Source of the DNA: Micromonospora chaiyaphumensis
Lineage (GTDB): Bacteria > Actinomycetota > Actinomycetes > Mycobacteriales > Micromonosporaceae
DNA: 64,000 nt
Reading direction: 5' to 3'
NCBI RefSeq assembly: GCF_900091435.1
Contig: NZ_FMCS01000014.1
Location: 1 to 64,000 of the forward strand
A program made the position numbers and the translations under genes. How positions within the stretch are numbered: position 1 is the first letter of the stretch; each line of letters starts with the position of its first letter. Of this stretch, positions 34,440-42,112 are shown piece after piece. The notes below the pieces were generated by a model, which was not told the DNA's origin, did no database searches, and saw nothing but the letters and a program-made list of their open reading frames with translations.

Positions 34440-35324
34440 TCACATCGCGGTACGGGCCGACCACAGCTCCGGGAAGACCACCCGGGCCATGCTCCGCTGC
34501 AACCAGGCCAGCCCGGCGGAGCCGCCGCTGCCGACCTTGGCGCCCATCGAACGCTGCACCGCCTTGATGTGGTGCCAGCGCCAGTCGCCGAACCGTTCGG
34601 CCACCTCGGTCAGCGCCTCGCCGAGCAGGCGCAGGTGGTTGTCGGGGCCGCCGTCGGCGTAGATGCGCACCCAGGCCGCCTCGACGGCGGGGTGCGTCTC
34701 GTGCTCGGTCGCCACGTCCCGCTCCAGCAGGTCGTCGGGCAGCTCGAAGCCGCGCCGGGCGAGCAGCGCGACCACGTCGTCCCACAGGCTCGGGGCGGCC
34801 AGCGCGGCGGTCAGCTCGGCGTGCACCTCGGTCTGCCGGCGGAACGGGCGGATCAGCGCCGGATCGCGGAGGCCGAGCACGAACTCCAGCTGGCGGTACA
34901 TGGCCGACTGGAAGCCGGAGCCCTCGCCGAGCCGGTCCCGGAACCGGTTGAAGTCGGCCGGGCTCATCCAGCGCAGCCCCTGCCAGGCGGCGTTGAGGCC
35001 CTCCAGGTGCAGGGCGGCGCGGCGCAGCGGTGGGAGCGCGTCCCAGACCCGGTTGGCCCGCAGCTCGCGCTGCGCGTGGCGCAGCTCGTGGCAGGTCAGC
35101 TTGAAGTACAGCTCCATGATCTGGCTGACCATGAGGAAGGACATCTCGCCCGGGTCGTCGCTGAGCGGCTGCTGTAGCTGGTGCAGCGTGCTGGCGTGGA
35201 CGTACGCGTCGTAGGGCACCCGGTCGGCGAACTCCAGGGTCGGCTCGCCGCCGTTGCGCGCCGCGCGGACCGCCCGCTGCTGCGGGGTCGCCGGCCGCAC
35301 CGCCGTCGTCTGTTCCACCGTCAT
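34440..35324 (-). CDS. kynA: tryptophan 2,3-dioxygenase
   Basis: A 294-residue haem dioxygenase that opens the tryptophan indole ring to N-formylkynurenine. Family signatures include YDAYVHASTLHQLQQPLSDD, MSQIMELYFKLTCHELRHAQ, SGFQSAMYRQLEFVLG and the C-terminal WRWHHIKAVQRSMGAKVGSG. It is the first gene of the pathway operon, directly opposite the Lrp-type regulator. The ATG at 35324 is preceded by GGAGGGAG; a GTG two codons in is an alternative. Confidence 0.96.
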   Translation of the reverse strand: MTVEQTTAVRPATPQQRAVRAARNGGEPTLEFADRVPYDAYVHASTLHQLQQPLSDDPGEMSFLMVSQIMELYFKLTCHELRHAQRELRANRVWDALPPLRRAALHLEGLNAAWQGLRWMSPADFNRFRDRLGEGSGFQSAMYRQLEFVLGLRDPALIRPFRRQTEVHAELTAALAAPSLWDDVVALLARRGFELPDDLLERDVATEHETHPAVEAAWVRIYADGGPDNHLRLLGEALTEVAERFGDWRWHHIKAVQRSMGAKVGSGGSAGLAWLQRSMARVVFPELWSARTAM

Positions 35325-35363
35325 CTCCCTCCGTACGCCGGGGTAGACGACATGATGCCGCTG

Positions 35364-35393
35364 GTTGATCCGCAGATGGAATGCCTGTTCAAC
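35364..35393. promoter_or_regulatory. inverted repeat in the kynA-lrp intergenic region
   Basis: GTTGA (35364-35368) and TCAAC (35389-35393) form a dyad spanning 30 bp in the 142-bp gap between the divergent kynA and Lrp-family genes. Lrp/AsnC proteins bind such spaced dyads. This is a candidate operator inferred from symmetry and position only. Confidence 0.4.
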
Positions 35394-35466
35394 GGCGGTA
35401 CGGTGGTCTCACCTGTCACGCCGAAGGCGTGTCCGGCCCTCGACTTCACGGAAGAAAGGTCACCGC

Positions 35467-35937
35467 GTGGACGACATGGACTGGGCGCTGCTGCGCGAGC
35501 TCCAGGCGGATGCCCGGCTCTCCTACAGCGAGCTGTCCCGCCGGGTGCACCTGTCCCCGCCGGCGGTGGCCGAGCGGGTACGCCGGCTGGAGGAGTCCGG
35601 GGTGATCACGGGCTACCACGCGCACGTGGACCTGACCCGGGCCGGCCGGACGGTGCTCGCGCTGATCCGGATGTCCTGCTACGGGTCCCGCTGCATCCTC
35701 AACGACCCCGCGGTGGCGGACTGGCCGGAGATCATGGAGATTCACCGGATCACCGGCGACGCGTGCAGCATGCTGAAGGTGGCCGCCGGCACGATGGGCG
35801 AGTTCGAGGAGGTCATCGACCGCCTCGCTCCGTACGGCCAGCCGTCCAGCACCATGGTGCTCTCCACCCCGCTCGACTGGCACCCCGTCACGCCGCTCCC
35901 GCCGCCCGGAACGTCCCCGGCCGGCCGGCGCCGCTGA
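35467..35937 (+). CDS. Lrp/AsnC-family regulator, probable regulator of the kyn operon
   Basis: A 156-residue protein with an N-terminal winged HTH (MDWALLRELQADARLSYSEL, VHLSPPAVAERVRRLEESGV) and a C-terminal RAM ligand-binding domain (VLALIRMSCYGSRCIL, IHRITGDACSMLKVAA). Start GTG at 35467 with GAAAGG seven bases upstream. Being divergent from kynA, it probably responds to tryptophan or kynurenine and controls the operon, as KynR does in proteobacteria (inference). Confidence 0.9.
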   Translation: MDDMDWALLRELQADARLSYSELSRRVHLSPPAVAERVRRLEESGVITGYHAHVDLTRAGRTVLALIRMSCYGSRCILNDPAVADWPEIMEIHRITGDACSMLKVAAGTMGEFEEVIDRLAPYGQPSSTMVLSTPLDWHPVTPLPPPGTSPAGRRR

Positions 35938-35997
35938 CCGCCCCCGGGTTTGCCCCCAGGTCAGGGGGAATGCAGCCCGCGCTGCCCGTCAGCAGGA

Positions 35998-36018
35998 TTC
36001 CGGTGCGCCGCACCGGAA
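35998..36018 (+). promoter_or_regulatory. hairpin abutting the ribosome binding site of the secreted-protein gene
   Basis: Perfect 9-bp stem TTCCGGTGC / GCACCGGAA with loop GCC, immediately followed by the G-rich ribosome binding site (36019-36024) and the ATG at 36029. It could restrict ribosome access, or protect the 5' end of the mRNA. Confidence 0.4.
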
Positions 36019-36028
36019 GGGGGGAATC

Positions 36029-36538
36029 ATGCGAGGGCTTCTGTCACACCGCGCGCTCCTGGCCGTTCTGGGGCTTCTCGGTCTCGTCGCGGCGTTCGTC
36101 CTGACCACCGCCTCGCCGGCCCGCGCCGGGGAGAACGTCTTCGTCGAGGTCACGCCGAACAGCGTCCAGGCCGGCTCCCGGGTCAGCATCCGGGCCAGTT
36201 GCGACAACAACAACGACCGGCAGGCCCAGGTCACCTCGGACGCCTTCGGCCGGGTGATGCTCCGGCCGGACAACGGCTTCCTCACCGGGGCGGTCACGGT
36301 GCCCGGGAACAAGGCGCCCGGCGACTACCCGGTGAACCTGGACTGCTCCAACGGGCAGACCGCCTCCACCATGCTCACGGTGCTGAACATGGCCCAGCCG
36401 AGCAAGGGCCCGGCGACCGGCGGTGGTGGCACCGCGGGCGGCCGGGGACCCGGCTCGCTGCTGCTGGTCGGCGGCCTGGTCGCGGTGGCCGTGGTGGCCG
36501 GCGTCGGCGCCCGCCGCAAGACCGGTAGCCGCTTCTGA
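36029..36538 (+). CDS. secreted, C-terminally anchored protein, candidate sortase substrate
   Basis: A 169-residue protein with a signal peptide (MRGLLSHRALLAVLGLLGLV ending ASPARA, about residues 1-34), a small beta-rich extracellular domain with two cysteines (RASCDNNN and LDCSNGQT), then a Gly-rich segment KGPATGGGGTAGGRG, a hydrophobic helix (SLLLVGGLVAVAVVAGVGA) and a basic tail RRKTGSRF. This is the layout of a cell-wall sorting signal with PATG in place of LPXTG. The next gene, 12 bp downstream, is a sortase. Confidence 0.75.
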   Translation: MRGLLSHRALLAVLGLLGLVAAFVLTTASPARAGENVFVEVTPNSVQAGSRVSIRASCDNNNDRQAQVTSDAFGRVMLRPDNGFLTGAVTVPGNKAPGDYPVNLDCSNGQTASTMLTVLNMAQPSKGPATGGGGTAGGRGPGSLLLVGGLVAVAVVAGVGARRKTGSRF

Positions 36539-36550
36539 CGAGGTGCGGCC

Positions 36551-37369
36551 ATGGCCCGCTCACCGCGCCGCCGGGGCCGGCACCGGGCCGGGTCCCGGGT
36601 CGGGACCGGCCTGCGGCTGGTGTCCCGCGCCTCGCGCCGGTTCGCCCGCGCCGCCGGGCACGCCTTCTCGGCGAGCGTCACCACCGCCGACCCGCAGGCC
36701 CGCCCGGTGCCGCCGGCCCGGCAGGCCGCGGCCGGCGGCCGCTGGCGGTACGCCGTCCGGCGCGGCCCCGGCGCCCCGGTGCTGGTGGTCGCGGCGGTGA
36801 TGGCGCTGATCGTCGCCATGCTCGGGGTGGAACGGGTGACCGGCATCAGCGTGCTGCCCGCACAGCTCACCGCCGGGCTGCGCCCGCCGCCGAAGAAGTT
36901 CCCGGTGCTGTCCGGCAGCCCGCCGACCGACCTGACGATCAACAAGATCGACCTGCGGGCGCCGGTCCACCGGGTCGGCATCGCGCCGGACGGCAGCATC
37001 GCGGTGCCGGACGTCGGGCGGGCCGGCGAGGTCGGCTGGTACGACCAGGGGCCCACCCCGGGCCAGTACGGCCCGGCCGTCATCGTCGGGCACGTCGACA
37101 CCACCACCGGGCCGGCCGTCTTCCACGACCTCAAGGACCTCGACGACGGCGACCGGATCGAGGTGACCCGGCAGGACCGGTCGGTGGCCGTCTTCGAGGT
37201 GACCTCGATCGAGCGGTACGGCAAGGAACGGCTGCCGGTGGGCGAGGTCTACGGCGACTTCAGCCGGCCCAACCTGCGGCTGATCACCTGTGGCGGGCGC
37301 TGGGTGGGCGGCGAGACCGGGTACGCGGACAACCTCGTGGTCTACGCGTCGCTCGTGAAGGCCCGGTGA
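36551..37369 (+). CDS. sortase, probably class F
   Basis: A 272-residue transpeptidase with a basic N-terminus, one transmembrane helix (about residues 77-95, VLVVAAVMALIVAMLGVE) and an extracellular sortase domain. The catalytic His lies in VIVGHVDTTTGPAVFHDL and the Cys in LRLITCGGRW. Actinobacterial class E/F sortases share this arrangement. A GAGG ribosome binding site lies seven bases upstream. It is likely dedicated to the anchored protein encoded just upstream. Confidence 0.88.
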   Translation: MARSPRRRGRHRAGSRVGTGLRLVSRASRRFARAAGHAFSASVTTADPQARPVPPARQAAAGGRWRYAVRRGPGAPVLVVAAVMALIVAMLGVERVTGISVLPAQLTAGLRPPPKKFPVLSGSPPTDLTINKIDLRAPVHRVGIAPDGSIAVPDVGRAGEVGWYDQGPTPGQYGPAVIVGHVDTTTGPAVFHDLKDLDDGDRIEVTRQDRSVAVFEVTSIERYGKERLPVGEVYGDFSRPNLRLITCGGRWVGGETGYADNLVVYASLVKAR

Positions 37370-37376
37370 CCGCCGC

Positions 37377-37916
37377 TCAGGCCGCCTCGGGCTCCGGCTC
37401 GCGCAGGTCGAGCCAGTCGGCCCAGCGCGGGTCGGGCGCCCGGTGGCCGAGCACCCGCCATGCCGTGCCCTTCGGGGCCGCCGGCAGGTTGTGCAGCCGC
37501 CAGCCCAGCTCGGCCGGCGTCTTGTCGCCCTTGGTGTGGTTGCAGCGGGCGCAGGCGGCGACCACGTTCTCCCAGGCGTGCCGGCCGCCCCGGCTGCGCG
37601 GGAAGACGTGGTCGATGGTCTCCGCCGGGCCGCGGCAGTAGGCGCAGCGCCAGCCGTCCCGGGCGAAGATCGCCCGGCGGGAGAGCCCGACGTGGGTGCG
37701 GTAGGGGACCCGGACGTAGCGGGTCAGCCGGACGACCGACGGCACCGGGAGCGCGTTGCGCGCGCTGTGCAGCATGCCCTCGCCGTCGGCCACGCAGACG
37801 GCCTTGGCAGAGAGGACGAGGATCGCGGCGCGACGCACCGACACGACACACAGGGGCTCGTAGGTGGCGTTGAGAACGAGTGCACCGGAGCCCACCGCGG
37901 GTCGTATGTCAGGCAT
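37377..37916 (-). CDS. HNH endonuclease family protein
   Basis: A 179-residue protein. N-terminal LVLNATYEPLCVVSVRRAAI is the typical start of a common actinobacterial HNH family. The nuclease core is FARDGWRCAYCRGPAETIDHVFPRSRGGRHAWENVVAACARCNHTKG (interrupted here for reading), with CAYC and CARCN zinc ligands and the DH catalytic pair. The ATG at 37916 is preferred over the GTG at 37925 because GGAGGG lies eight bases upstream of it. The biological role of this family is not established. Confidence 0.88.
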   Translation of the reverse strand: MPDIRPAVGSGALVLNATYEPLCVVSVRRAAILVLSAKAVCVADGEGMLHSARNALPVPSVVRLTRYVRVPYRTHVGLSRRAIFARDGWRCAYCRGPAETIDHVFPRSRGGRHAWENVVAACARCNHTKGDKTPAELGWRLHNLPAAPKGTAWRVLGHRAPDPRWADWLDLREPEPEAA

Positions 37917-38043
37917 CGTGCTCACCCTCCCGGTCCAGCCGCTCCTGCCGCCGCTGCGCCGGGACCGCCCCGCGGGCAGCGGGGAACGACACCGACGCCG
38001 GCCGGATCACCGACGTCCGTTGCGCCAATAGTCCCTGATCGCG

Positions 38044-38070
38044 CCCCGGATTGCACGCACTAATCCGGGG
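38044..38070. promoter_or_regulatory. perfect inverted repeat upstream of mscS
   Basis: CCCCGGATT (38044-38052) and AATCCGGGG (38062-38070) form perfect 9-bp arms with a 9-nt spacer in the divergent gap between the HNH and mscS genes, about 34 bp before the first mscS start. It could be an operator or an RNA hairpin. Confidence 0.4.
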
Positions 38071-38103
38071 TACCCTCGTGAAGCTTTCTCCGCCCGTGCC
38101 AAG

Positions 38104-39264
38104 ATGACCGGTTCCGCCCGCGATGATCGGTCCGCCGCCCCGCGGGCGGGAGCCGGGCGGGTCGGCAGCAGGCGCCCAGCGGCGTTGCGGTACGAAAGCA
38201 GGGTGAGTCCCGCCAACCTGCTGCTCCACGCGCTGTCCGCCGTCGACCCCAGCCCGTCCCCGTCTCCGTCCGCCGACTGCCGCTCCGACACCTGGTGCAA
38301 GAACGTCTGGGACATCACGGGCTCGGCCTGGTTCGCCGAGGGCAGCTACTGGATCGTCCTGAAGCCGCTGCGGATCGCGCTGATCCTGCTGCTCGCCGTG
38401 GCCGCCCGCTGGGCGCTGCACCGCACCATCAACCGGCTGGTGCGGACCACGACCGAGGGCGCGGTGCCCACCATGCTCCGCCCGCTGCGGGAGCGGATCC
38501 CCAGCGCCACGCTCGACCCGGAGCAGTTCGTGCCGGAGCGGCGGCGGCAGCGCGCCGAGGCGATCGGCTCGGTGCTGCGCAGCATGGTCACCGCGTTCAT
38601 CTTCGGCATCGCCCTACTCATGGTGCTCAAGGAGTTCAGCTTCGACCTGGCCCCGCTGCTGGCCAGCGCCGGCATCGCCGGCGTGGCCCTCGGCTTCGGC
38701 GCGCAGAGCCTGGTCAAGGACCTGATCGCCGGCCTGTTCATGCTCATCGAGGACCAGTACGGCGTGGGCGACACCGTGGACCTGGGCGAGGCGACCGGCG
38801 TCGTGGAGGCCGTGGGCCTGCGGGTCACCACGGTCCGGGACGGCCGGGGCGTGCTCTGGTACATCCGCAACGGCGAAATCGTCCGGGTGGGCAACAAGAG
38901 CCAGGGCTGGGCCCTCGTCGTGGTCGACCTGCCCATCGGCTTCGCGGGCACCGAGGAGGCCACCGCGGTGCTGCGTACGGCGGCCTCGTCGGTCGCGCTG
39001 GACCCGGAGCTGGCGTCGCAGATCGTCGAGGAGCCGGAGGTGCTCGGCGTCGAGCAGATGACGGTCGACGGGGCGGTGATCCGTACCGTCGTCAAGACCA
39101 CCGCCGACGGGCAGTTCGCGGTCGGCCGCGAGCTGCGCCGCCGGCTCGCCGAGGCGCTGGAGAACTCGGGCATCACGGCGCGGATCGCGGCGGCCCGGCT
39201 CTATCCCGGGCTCCCGGCCCGCGCCCCGGCCGGGGGCGAGACGGGGACCGGCGGGGCCACCTGA
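38104..39264 (+). CDS. mechanosensitive ion channel (MscS family)
   Basis: An MscS-type channel, 386 residues from the ATG at 38104, or 353 from the GTG at 38203 (VSPANLLLHALSAVDPSPSP). It has helices near LRIALILLLAVAARWAL and SMVTAFIFGIALLMVLKEFS, then the pore-lining TM3 LLASAGIAGVALGFGAQSLVKDLIAGLFML. The beta domain follows (DTVDLGEATGVVEAVGLRVT) with the C-terminal alpha/beta domain. It relieves osmotic pressure at the cytoplasmic membrane. Neither start has a clear ribosome binding site. Confidence 0.9.
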   Translation: MTGSARDDRSAAPRAGAGRVGSRRPAALRYESRVSPANLLLHALSAVDPSPSPSPSADCRSDTWCKNVWDITGSAWFAEGSYWIVLKPLRIALILLLAVAARWALHRTINRLVRTTTEGAVPTMLRPLRERIPSATLDPEQFVPERRRQRAEAIGSVLRSMVTAFIFGIALLMVLKEFSFDLAPLLASAGIAGVALGFGAQSLVKDLIAGLFMLIEDQYGVGDTVDLGEATGVVEAVGLRVTTVRDGRGVLWYIRNGEIVRVGNKSQGWALVVVDLPIGFAGTEEATAVLRTAASSVALDPELASQIVEEPEVLGVEQMTVDGAVIRTVVKTTADGQFAVGRELRRRLAEALENSGITARIAAARLYPGLPARAPAGGETGTGGAT

Positions 39265-39417
39265 CCTGGGCCGCCGGTCGGCTCGCCGGGCCGGCCGATT
39301 TTCGGGGGTCGCGCACCGCGCGGCCCCTCGGGTATCGTCCGTTCGTTCAGTCGGAGATGCGACGATCAATCCGTTCACCCTAGCCAGTTGTCAGACGATC
39401 GGGCAGAATCCGGTGAA

Positions 39418-39438
39418 CACGCTCCCCTGGGGAGCGTG
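39418..39438. promoter_or_regulatory. perfect palindrome in the mscS-MFS gap
   Basis: CACGCTCCCC and GGGGAGCGTG flank a single T, a 21-bp perfect palindrome in the 248-bp gap before the MFS gene. As RNA it would form a tight hairpin in the leader; as DNA it could be an operator. No T run follows, so a simple terminator is less likely. Nothing else is obvious in this gap. Confidence 0.45.
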
Positions 39439-39512
39439 CTCGTGTCCTCGCTGATCCGTAGATCTGACGACGGTTTCCAGGTCAGGCCATCACGAGTGGC
39501 GACCCGGAGACG

Positions 39513-40898
39513 ATGGAGGCGACGGTGTCCGACGAGCGACCCGCCCTGGAGGGCCCGGCCACCTTCCGCGAACTGTTCAGCCTCGTGGAATTCCGCGTCC
39601 TCTTCACGGCAAGCGCTCTGTCCTGGATCGGTGACTACGTGGCGAAGGCCGCGGTCACCGTCCTGGTCTACCGGCAGACCGACTCGGTGGCGCTCTCCGC
39701 CGCCGCCTTCGCGGCCAGCTACCTGCCCTGGCTCGTCGGCGGCCCGCTGCTCTCCGCGCTCGCCGAGCGCTACCGGTACCGGCAGGTCATGGTGGCCTGC
39801 GACCTGGTCCGGATGGCCCTGATGGTGCTGGTCGCCCTTCCCGGGATGCCACCCTGGGCGATCCTGGCCCTGATCTTCGCCGCAACCCTGGCCAACCCGC
39901 CGAGCCAGGCCGCCCGGTCGGCGCTGATGCCCCAGATCCTCGCCGGTGACCGGCTGGTGGTCGGCCTGTCGGTCTCCGCGAGCACCGGGCAGGCCGCCCA
40001 GGTCCTCGGTTACCTGCTGGGCGCGGCGGTGGCCGCGGTCAACCCGGCCGCCGCGCTGCTGATCAACGCCGCCACCTTCGGCTTCTCCGCGGCGCTGGTC
40101 CGCTTCGGCCTGCACGACCGGCCGCCGGCCATGACCGAGGCGCACCGCAGCCACCTGCTGCGGGAGACCGCCGAGGGCTTCGCGCTCGTCTTCGGTCGCC
40201 CGGTGCTGCGCGCCATCGCCGTGCTGGTGTTCAGCGCGATGCTCTTCTCGATCGTCCCCGAGGGGCTCGCCGCGGCCTGGGCCGCCGAGCGGGCCGGGGA
40301 CGGCATGGACACCGGCACGGCCCAGGCCGTCATCATGGCCGCCAACCCGGTCGGCTACGTCCTGGGCGGGCTCGTCGTCGGGCGGCTCGTCGCCCCGGCC
40401 CGCCGGCTGGCCCTCATGCGGCCGCTGGCGGTGATCGCTCCGGCGGTGCTGGTCCCGGCGCTGCTCGACCCGCCGCCGATCGTGGTGGCGCTCCTCGCCG
40501 CCGCGTGCGGCTTCGCGGTGGCCGGGCTCATCCCGGTCGCGAACGGCCTCTTCGTCCAGGTGCTGCCCGACGGCTACCGGGCCCGGGCATTCGGCGTCAT
40601 GGCCAGCGGCACCCAGATCATCCAGGGCGCCGCCGTGCTGGCCACCGGGGCGCTCGCCGAGCGGTTCGCCATCCCGTCCGTGGTCGGTGCGTGGAGCGCC
40701 GCGGGCGTGCTGCTCATGGTCCTCGCGGTGCTCACCTGGCCGCGCCCGGCGACCATCGAGGCGGCCGTCGAGGCCGCCCGGGTGGAGTCCGGCGCCACGG
40801 CCGCCAAAGGCGAGCGCTGCGGGCACTCCCCGGTCCGGGGGTCGACGGCGGGCGACCGGCCGGGCGAGCGCAGCCGCCGCCGGCACGCGGTGACCTGA
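39513..40898 (+). CDS. MFS transporter
   Basis: A 461-residue major facilitator with about twelve transmembrane helices (for example FAASYLPWLVGGPLLSALAE, LVVGLSVSASTGQAAQVLGY, LRAIAVLVFSAMLFSIVPEG). The short N-terminal LVEFRVLFTASALSWIGDYV and LAERYRYRQVMVACDLVRMA motif resemble MFS exporters of the enterobactin/macrolide type. The GTG at 39525, with GGAGG just upstream, is an alternative start. The substrate is unknown. Confidence 0.88.
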   Translation: MEATVSDERPALEGPATFRELFSLVEFRVLFTASALSWIGDYVAKAAVTVLVYRQTDSVALSAAAFAASYLPWLVGGPLLSALAERYRYRQVMVACDLVRMALMVLVALPGMPPWAILALIFAATLANPPSQAARSALMPQILAGDRLVVGLSVSASTGQAAQVLGYLLGAAVAAVNPAAALLINAATFGFSAALVRFGLHDRPPAMTEAHRSHLLRETAEGFALVFGRPVLRAIAVLVFSAMLFSIVPEGLAAAWAAERAGDGMDTGTAQAVIMAANPVGYVLGGLVVGRLVAPARRLALMRPLAVIAPAVLVPALLDPPPIVVALLAAACGFAVAGLIPVANGLFVQVLPDGYRARAFGVMASGTQIIQGAAVLATGALAERFAIPSVVGAWSAAGVLLMVLAVLTWPRPATIEAAVEAARVESGATAAKGERCGHSPVRGSTAGDRPGERSRRRHAVT

Positions 40899-40957
40899 CT
40901 CCCGCTGCGGCGGTGGGCGCGGGCCGGCTCGGAGCGGCACCTGGCAGGATGGGTGGC

Positions 40958-41368
40958 GTGACTTCCCCAGGCGAGTCGATGACCCTCTTCGAGGCGATCG
41001 GCGGCGAACCCGCCTTCCGCAAGCTCGTGGACGAGTTCTACGCCGGTGTCGCCACCGACCCGCTGCTGCGGCCGATGTACCCGGAGGAGGACCTCGGGCC
41101 CGCGGCGGACCGGCTGACCCTCTTCCTCATCCAGTACTGGGGCGGCCCGCACACCTACTCGGAGCAGCGCGGCCACCCGCGGCTGCGGATGCGGCACGCC
41201 CCGTTCCGGATCGGCGCCGTCGAGCGCGACGCCTGGCTGCACCACATGCGGCGGGCGGTGGACCGGCTGGACCTGCCGCCGCAGCTCGCCGCCGCGCTCT
41301 GGGACTACCTGGAGCGGGCCGCCTATTTCATGGTGAACGTGATGGAGGACCCGGCGGCCGAGGGCTGA
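40958..41368 (+). CDS. glbO: group II truncated haemoglobin
   Basis: An approximately 136-residue trHbO-type globin. TLFEAIGGEPAFRKLVDEFY opens the fold. YPEEDLGPAADRLTLFLIQYWGGPHTYSEQRGHPRLRMRHAPF (shown only in outline) contains the group II hallmarks: the distal-side Trp/Tyr region, RGHPRLRMRH with the proximal His, and AYFMVNVME at the end. It probably binds oxygen or helps in redox and NO handling. The start is uncertain among ATG 40949, GTG 40958 and ATG 40979. Confidence 0.93.
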   Translation: MTSPGESMTLFEAIGGEPAFRKLVDEFYAGVATDPLLRPMYPEEDLGPAADRLTLFLIQYWGGPHTYSEQRGHPRLRMRHAPFRIGAVERDAWLHHMRRAVDRLDLPPQLAAALWDYLERAAYFMVNVMEDPAAEG

Positions 41369-41393
41369 CCGGCGCCGGGGTGGCGCCCGGCCG

Positions 41394-41909
41394 TCAGAGC
41401 AGGGCGCCCTCGTCGTGCAGCCAGTCGACGAAGGTGGTCGCCACCGCCGCGCCGCAGTCGAGCATCTCGACCAGCAGCGCGTCGTGGGTGCCGGCGCCGA
41501 GCGGGACCTGGAGCTCCGCGTAGATGGGCAACTGGCCGCGCTCGGTCGGGTCGCCGATGTAGGCCTTGCAGAACCGCCGGGTGTGGTTCCACTCGTTGAC
41601 CACCCGGTAGGCGCGGTCGGCCCAGTCCGGCGGGACCGTCGCGTGCGGCCGGGCCCGCATCACGAGGATCTCGTCCTCGGGGCCCTCCAGGGTGACCAGC
41701 ACGGCGTGCCGCTCCCACATGGCCAGCAGGTTGCCGTCGCCGTCGGCCAGGTAGCGCACGTCGAGCAGGTCGAGCGCGTCGCAGACCCGGCGGAGGGTGA
41801 CCGGGGCGACGGTCGCCGGCATGTCGACGATCACGGGCCGCTCCGCGGCCGCCGCGTCGTCCCCCGGCTGACGGGGGGTCGGTGGTCCGACCCGGACGGT
41901 GTCCTCCAC
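41394..41909 (-). CDS. YbjN-domain protein
   Basis: An approximately 171-residue protein with a YbjN-like fold: LRRVCDALDLLDVRYLADGD, WERHAVLVTLEGPEDEILVM, YRVVNEWNHTRRFCKAYIGD and LLVEMLDCGAAVATTFVDWL. YbjN-like proteins resemble secretion chaperones and are linked to stress or regulation, but no biochemical role is known. The GTG at 41909 was chosen; an ATG at 41981 adds a Pro/Gly-rich extension. It converges with glbO. Confidence 0.8.
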   Translation of the reverse strand: MEDTVRVGPPTPRQPGDDAAAAERPVIVDMPATVAPVTLRRVCDALDLLDVRYLADGDGNLLAMWERHAVLVTLEGPEDEILVMRARPHATVPPDWADRAYRVVNEWNHTRRFCKAYIGDPTERGQLPIYAELQVPLGAGTHDALLVEMLDCGAAVATTFVDWLHDEGALL

Positions 41910-42112
41910 TGTGATCCCGCTTCGAGTTTCCGAGTCGCCGCCGCCTCCGGCGGGACCTGGGCGCCATGACCACCACGGCATCGCTCGCGCACCTCACTCC
42001 CCAGCGGATCCAGCCGCCTACGGTGCGTTGGATCCGAGGATGGACGGTACCCGGACAGCCGGGATGAGGCATCCCCCCAACGGCCGCCCCAAACCGGAAG
42101 AACGAACAGGGG

